Assembly (NCBI GenBank): GCA_002551355.1
Contig: NTHE01000007.1
Location: 100,375-164,374 of the forward strand
Direction of reading: 5' to 3'
Source of the DNA: Streptomyces sp. man185
Lineage (GTDB): Bacteria > Actinomycetota > Actinomycetes > Streptomycetales > Streptomycetaceae
DNA: 64,000 bases
This document shows positions 60,348 through 64,000 of the stretch, piece after piece (within the stretch, counting starts at the first letter, position 1; each line of letters opens with the position of its first letter). Position numbers and translations under genes: made by a program. The notes beneath the pieces are model-generated. The model was not told where the DNA came from, did no database searches, and was given only the letters and a program-made list of their open reading frames with translations.

Positions 60348-60550
60348 TTGTCCACAGTTTCCGCAGAATCTTGTGCATGGCAAGAGGAACATGCGTTCCC
60401 ATCGTCGCTGAGCTGGGTCTTTCTGCCCGAACAATGGGGTGCAGCCCCCCTCGAAGAGGGAGGCTGCAGTCACACTGGCGTCAACTTGAGCGGAGGTTAT
60501 CCACAGATCGTCTGACCTTTTCCCCCAGCTGTGGATAACTCTGTGGGTAA
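60348..60550. promoter_or_regulatory. DnaA-box cluster between rhomboid and crgA genes
   Basis: Perfect TTGTCCACA at 60348-60356 (plus), TTATCCACA at 60497-60505 (plus), TTATCCACA at 60530-60538 (minus) and TTACCCACA at 60542-60550 (minus). The 301-bp gap lies between convergent genes and so has no promoter to regulate. A GGGCCTCCACCC direct repeat (60302, 60321) precedes it. Confidence 0.8.
60441..60469. terminator. hairpin within the DnaA-box gap
   Basis: TGCAGCC/GGCTGCA (60441-60447 with 60463-60469), one mismatch, then CCCTC/GAGGG and a GAA loop. A bidirectional terminator for rhomboid and crgA. Confidence 0.75.
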
Positions 60551-60581
60551 CTCAGGGCAAGGCTTGCGCGGAGGTGGTCGG

Positions 60582-60836
60582 TCACTTCCACTGTGTCGAC
60601 ACGGCGAAGCCGCCGGCGATGAAGCCGAAGCCGACCACGATGTTCCAGTTGCCCAGGGCGTCGACCGGCAGATCACCCTCGGTCACGTAGAACACCACGA
60701 TCCAGGCCAGCCCGATGAGGAACAGGGCCAGCATCACCGGAGCGACCCAACTGCGGTTGCTCAGCTTGATGGCCGTTGCCTGCTTCGCCGGGGGCGGCGT
60801 GAAGTCGGCCTTCTTGCGGATACGTGACTTCGGCAC
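60582..60836 (-). CDS. crgA: cell division inhibitor CrgA
   Basis: 84 residues. Basic N-terminus [15 protein letters not shown], two membrane helices ([20 protein letters not shown] and [20 protein letters not shown]) and a short tail. It coordinates septation in aerial hyphae and recruits FtsZ-ring partners. GTG at 60836 with AGGAGAG. Divergent from the DUF881 gene, as in S. coelicolor. Confidence 0.96.
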   Translation of the reverse strand: MPKSRIRKKADFTPPPAKQATAIKLSNRSWVAPVMLALFLIGLAWIVVFYVTEGDLPVDALGNWNIVVGFGFIAGGFAVSTQWK

Positions 60837-60978
60837 GAGGGACTCTCCTGTCGATGCGCTGCGTGACCGCGCAGGGATCTGTGGCGGGCGCCGGGGGCGG
60901 GATGCCAGGGGGAATGCTGCCTCCCCCGAGCGTCCGTTAGCGTAGTGCTTCTCTGGCGCCTGATGAGATAAGGGTACG

Positions 60979-61746
60979 TTGAGCAATTCTGCCGACTCCC
61001 CCGAAGGCCCGGCCCGGCGCACCTCCGTGTGGGCGGTCCGGGGGCTCACCGCTGCGGTCTTCGCCCTGGCCGGACTCATCTTCGTGACCAGTGCCAACAC
61101 CGCCAAGGGCACCAATCTGCGCAGTGACTCCTCCCTGCTCAAACTCTCCGACCTGATCAGGGAGCGCAGCGAGAAGAACGCCGAGCTGAACGATTCGGCC
61201 GCCTCCGTGCGGGCGGACATCGACGCCCTCGCCCAGCGCGACGACGGCTCCACCGAGGCCGAGGACGCCAAGCTGAAGGCCCTGGAGAAGGCGGCCGGCA
61301 CCGCGAAGGTCACCGGCGACTCCGTCAGCGTGACGCTCAACGACGCGCCCCCCGACGCCACCGCCAACCCCGGCTACCCCGAGCCCCAGCCCAACGACCT
61401 GGTCATCCACCAGCAGGACCTGCAGGCCGTCGTGAACGCGCTGTGGCAGGGCGGGGCGCGCGGAATCCAGGTGATGGACCAGCGGCTGATCTCCACCAGC
61501 GCGGTCCGCTGCGTCGGCAACACCCTGATCCTCCAGGGCCGTGTCTACTCCCCGCCGTACAAGGTCACCGCGGTCGGCGACCCCGGAAAGCTCAAGCGGG
61601 CGCTCAACGACTCCACCGCGATCCAGAACTACCTGCTGTACGTGAAGGCGTACGGGCTGGGCTGGAAAGTCGACGAGAACGAGGCGGTGACTCTTCCCGG
61701 GTACTCGGGCACAGTGGATCTCCACTACGCACAGCCTGTGGAGTGA
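60979..61746 (+). CDS. DUF881-family membrane protein
   Basis: 255 residues. One N-terminal membrane helix, a coiled coil (about 40-95) and an extracellular DUF881 domain ([32 protein letters not shown]). The start is TTG at 60979 with AAGGG 6 nt upstream. Close to crgA in actinobacteria and thought to be linked to division. Confidence 0.88.
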   Translation: MSNSADSPEGPARRTSVWAVRGLTAAVFALAGLIFVTSANTAKGTNLRSDSSLLKLSDLIRERSEKNAELNDSAASVRADIDALAQRDDGSTEAEDAKLKALEKAAGTAKVTGDSVSVTLNDAPPDATANPGYPEPQPNDLVIHQQDLQAVVNALWQGGARGIQVMDQRLISTSAVRCVGNTLILQGRVYSPPYKVTAVGDPGKLKRALNDSTAIQNYLLYVKAYGLGWKVDENEAVTLPGYSGTVDLHYAQPVE

Positions 61747-61787
61747 GCCCTGGCTGAGCCCCAGCCGAGCCCCGGGGAGGCCGTCCG

Positions 61788-62483
61788 GTGTCGGTGCGAC
61801 TCGTCGTCAGAACGTTCAGCGAGCTGTGCATCACCGTGGGCGCGCTGATCATCCTCTTCGTCGTCTACTTCCTGTTCTGGACGGGCGTGAAAGCGGCCGA
61901 CGCGGCCGAGGGCGAGATCGACACCCTCCGGAGCCAGTGGGCCGGCGAACCCGTGGCCCCCGCACCGGCGCCGTCCTCCACCGCGGCCTCCACGCCGGCC
62001 CCGGCCCCGTACCGCGGCGGAAAGCCCTTCGCGACGATGCACATCCCCCGCCTCGGCTCCGGCTGGGAGTGGCCCGTCCTGGAGAACACCGAGGTCACGA
62101 CCTTGCAGAAGGGGCTCGGGCACTACAGCGGAACCGCCCGCCCCGGCGGCACGGGCAACTTCGCGGTGGCCGGGCACCGGCGGACGTACGGCGATCCCTT
62201 CAAGGACTTCCCGAAGCTGCGCCCCGGGGACGCGGTGGTCGTCAACGACGGCACGACCTGGTTCACGTACCGCATCGTGAAGACCCCGTACCGGACCGTG
62301 CCCACCGACACCGCCGTCGTCGACCCCGTCCCCCGCGGCTCCGGCTTCGAGGGCGCCGGACGCTATCTGACGCTCACCACGTGCGAGCCGGAGTGGGGCA
62401 GCAGCCATCGGCTGATCGTCTGGGCGCACCTGGACGCGACGCGGCCGGTGAGCGACGGCAGACCGCCGGCGCTGCGGCGCTGA
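61788..62483 (+). CDS. class E sortase
   Basis: 231 residues. N-terminal membrane anchor (IILFVVYFLFWTGV), a Pro/Ala linker, then the sortase beta-barrel with His in GHRRTYGDPF, catalytic Cys in LTTC and Arg in SSHRLIVWAHL. Class E sortases anchor LAxTG-type proteins such as chaplins to the cell wall in Streptomyces. Starts at GTG 61788, GGGGAGG upstream. 41 bp after the DUF881 gene. Confidence 0.94.
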   Translation: MSVRLVVRTFSELCITVGALIILFVVYFLFWTGVKAADAAEGEIDTLRSQWAGEPVAPAPAPSSTAASTPAPAPYRGGKPFATMHIPRLGSGWEWPVLENTEVTTLQKGLGHYSGTARPGGTGNFAVAGHRRTYGDPFKDFPKLRPGDAVVVNDGTTWFTYRIVKTPYRTVPTDTAVVDPVPRGSGFEGAGRYLTLTTCEPEWGSSHRLIVWAHLDATRPVSDGRPPALRR

Positions 62484-62561
62484 CCCATGCTTTTCGTCGG
62501 CTGACCCACGCTCCGGCCGCGGCCCTCTAGTCTGGTGCGGGTACCGAATGGAGGGGTCAGC

Positions 62562-62750
62562 ATGTACGGCTGGATCTGGCGGCATCTGCCGGGCAACGCA
62601 TGGGTGCGGGGCATCATCTCGCTCGTGCTGGTTCTGGCGGTCGTCTACGCGCTGTTCCAGTACGTCTTCCCCTGGGCGGAGCCACTGCTCCCGTTCGGTG
62701 ATGTGACCGTCGACGGCGCGAGCGCCGGTGGAGCAGGAGCCGGCCGGTGA
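62562..62750 (+). CDS. small membrane protein
   Basis: 62 residues. One membrane helix (GIISLVLVLAVVYALFQYVF) followed by a short Gly/Ala tail. ATG at 62562 follows GGAGGGG. It overlaps the next start by 4 nt (GTGA). Unknown function; part of the sortase cluster in Streptomyces. Confidence 0.82.
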   Translation: MYGWIWRHLPGNAWVRGIISLVLVLAVVYALFQYVFPWAEPLLPFGDVTVDGASAGGAGAGR

Positions 62751-63385
62751 GCGCACGCATCCTCGTCGTGGACAACTACGACAGCTTCGTCTTCAACCTC
62801 GTCCAGTACCTGTATCAGCTCGGCGCCGAGTGCGAGGTGCTGCGCAACGACGAGGTGACCCCCGCCCACGCGCAGGACGGCTTCGACGGCGTCCTGCTCT
62901 CGCCGGGCCCCGGCACGCCCGAGCAGGCCGGCGTCTGCGTCGAGATGGTGCGCCACTGCGCGGACACCGGCGTCCCGGTCTTCGGCGTCTGCCTGGGCAT
63001 GCAGTCGATGGCGGTGGCGTACGGCGGCGTCGTCGACCGGGCCCCCGAGCTGCTGCACGGCAAGACCTCCCCCGTGACCCACGAGGGCCAGGGCGTCTTC
63101 GCCGGGCTCCCGTCCCCCTTCACCGCGACCCGCTACCACTCGCTCGCCGCCGAACCGGCCGCGCTGCCGCCGGAGTTGGAGGTCACGGCCCGTACGGTCG
63201 ACGGCATCATCATGGGGCTGCGCCACCGGGACCGGGCGGTGGAGGGCGTGCAGTTCCACCCCGAGTCGGTGCTCACCGAACACGGCCACCTGATGCTCGC
63301 CAACTGGCTGGAGCAGTGCGGAGACCAGGGGGCCGTCGCGCGGTCGGCGGGGCTCGCGCCGGTGGTGGGCAAGGCCGCCGCGTGA
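62747..63385 (+). CDS. glutamine amidotransferase subunit (PabA/TrpG-type)
   Basis: 212 residues. Class I glutamine amidotransferase: VDNYDSFVFNLVQYL, LSPGPGTP, catalytic Cys in FGVCLGMQSM, VQFHPES with His and Glu. It feeds ammonia to a synthase that makes aminodeoxychorismate (folate) or anthranilate (Trp). The synthase subunit is not adjacent. GTG at 62747 overlaps the upstream stop; the next gene overlaps its own stop. Confidence 0.9.
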   Translation: MSARILVVDNYDSFVFNLVQYLYQLGAECEVLRNDEVTPAHAQDGFDGVLLSPGPGTPEQAGVCVEMVRHCADTGVPVFGVCLGMQSMAVAYGGVVDRAPELLHGKTSPVTHEGQGVFAGLPSPFTATRYHSLAAEPAALPPELEVTARTVDGIIMGLRHRDRAVEGVQFHPESVLTEHGHLMLANWLEQCGDQGAVARSAGLAPVVGKAAA

Positions 63386-64000
63386 CCGCAGGCCGCCCCG
63401 GGCACGACGCCGGACCGGAGGGCCTCGACGCGCACGGGGCGTACGGGGCCGACGGCGCGTTCGTGGCGGCGGTGGACGGCCTCGCGGATCCCCTCAACGA
63501 TCCGCTGCCCGGCGGGCACACGTCGCCGTGGTTCCGGTCGGACACCATCCCGGCGGCGCATCCCGCGGCGGAACCCCCGTACGAGGCGGGTTACGCGCCC
63601 CACCAAGGGCCTCAGCAGCCCCAGGAAGCCCCGAACGAGTGGTACGACCCCGCCGGGTACCAACGCGACTGGTACGGGCCCCAGGAGCCGTCTGCGCGAA
63701 TAGCGCCGGCAGCAGCTCCGGTGTCTCCCGCAGGCCCGTCAGCTCCGGCAGCTCCGGTGACCTCGACAGCCCCGGTGGCTCCGGCCGAGGAGTGGGCCCC
63801 GGCCCCGGGCCTCCCCGCCGAACAGCGCACCGAGGTCATCGGCGTGGTCGGCGCGGCGATCGCGGCCGATGCGGAGCCCGCCGAGCAGCGCACCGAAGTC
63901 ATCGCCCGCATCCCGGCCGAGCCCGACCCCGTTCCGCCCTCCGGCGGGCGGGCGGAGCGGAGGCGGGCGGCCAAGGGGCGCGGACGTCGGCGCCCGGCGC
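63382..64000 (+). CDS. possible second sortase or membrane protein, truncated at edge
   Basis: At least 206 residues run off the right edge. So far only a low-complexity, acidic and Pro/Ala-rich cytoplasmic region is visible, with two EQRTEVI motifs (AEQRTEVIGVV, AEQRTEVIARI) and a basic end (GGRAERRRAAKGRGRRRPA). This is the look of a class E sortase N-terminus before its membrane helix, and a second sortase often follows here in Streptomyces, but no sortase domain is visible. GTG at 63382 overlaps the previous stop. Confidence 0.6.
   Translation, partial: MTAGRPGHDAGPEGLDAHGAYGADGAFVAAVDGLADPLNDPLPGGHTSPWFRSDTIPAAHPAAEPPYEAGYAPHQGPQQPQEAPNEWYDPAGYQRDWYGPQEPSARIAPAAAPVSPAGPSAPAAPVTSTAPVAPAEEWAPAPGLPAEQRTEVIGVVGAAIAADAEPAEQRTEVIARIPAEPDPVPPSGGRAERRRAAKGRGRRRPA

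Overview
The window is a stretch of the core chromosome of a Streptomyces species, or a very close relative, centred on the replication origin. The evidence is the very high GC content with strong third-position GC bias, frequent GTG starts, the gene order rpmH-dnaA-oriC-dnaN-gnd-recF-gyrB-gyrA, multiple actinobacterial parS sites (GTTTCACGTGAAAC), and typical streptomycete families (CrgA, class E sortase, DLW-39, DUF6344, DUF3566, DUF5324, DUF6049).

Left arm (1-16 kb). The left edge has a truncated alpha/beta hydrolase and a MarR regulator divergent from a dienelactone hydrolase, with a phased operator array between them. Next comes a small patch of decayed genes (2.1-3.05 kb), then dnaB, a cluster of DnaA boxes, a MATE exporter and three parS sites. 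The rpsF-ssb-rpsR-rplI operon follows, then a cell-wall group: FemX-type ligase, an alanine-racemase-like protein, a polyprenol-type glycosyltransferase and a bifunctional penicillin-binding protein.

Middle (16-38 kb). A PadR regulator with a perfect 15-bp inverted-repeat operator precedes inositol-1-phosphate synthase. Next are an MFS transporter, the tRNA CCA-adding enzyme, and a run of co-directional genes: DUF6049 protein, MurJ, a membrane pseudokinase, ECF sigma factor plus zinc anti-sigma factor, and thioredoxin reductase plus thioredoxin behind a SigR-type promoter. The leftward block rpmH-rnpA-yidD-yidC-jag-rsmG-parA-parB carries ribosome, membrane-insertion and chromosome-segregation functions.

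Origin and right arm (38-64 kb). dnaA, oriC (about 19 DnaA boxes and a DnaA-trio-like element), dnaN, gnd, recF, a DciA-like DUF721 protein, gyrB, gyrA, a DUF3566 protein and tRNA-Ile follow. Then come small Streptomyces-specific proteins, a secreted/anchored protein, a Ser/Thr kinase paired with an HTH protein, tRNA-Ala, two gene remnants, TerD, DUF5324, cyclophilin, rhomboid protease, a second remote DnaA-box cluster, crgA, DUF881, class E sortase, a glutamine amidotransferase and a truncated gene at the edge that may encode a second sortase.

How the parts work together: the window holds the initiator and its origin, the helicase, clamp, gyrase and SSB, and ParA/ParB with eight parS sites. 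DnaA boxes lie outside oriC as well: upstream of dnaB, upstream of parA, upstream of dnaA, and between rhomboid and crgA. I see no insertion sequence, prophage, CRISPR array, rRNA operon or biosynthetic cluster. I did not find a convincing undescribed multi-gene system. The most interesting signals are in the DNA: DnaA boxes and parS sites embedded in promoters, terminators and codons.
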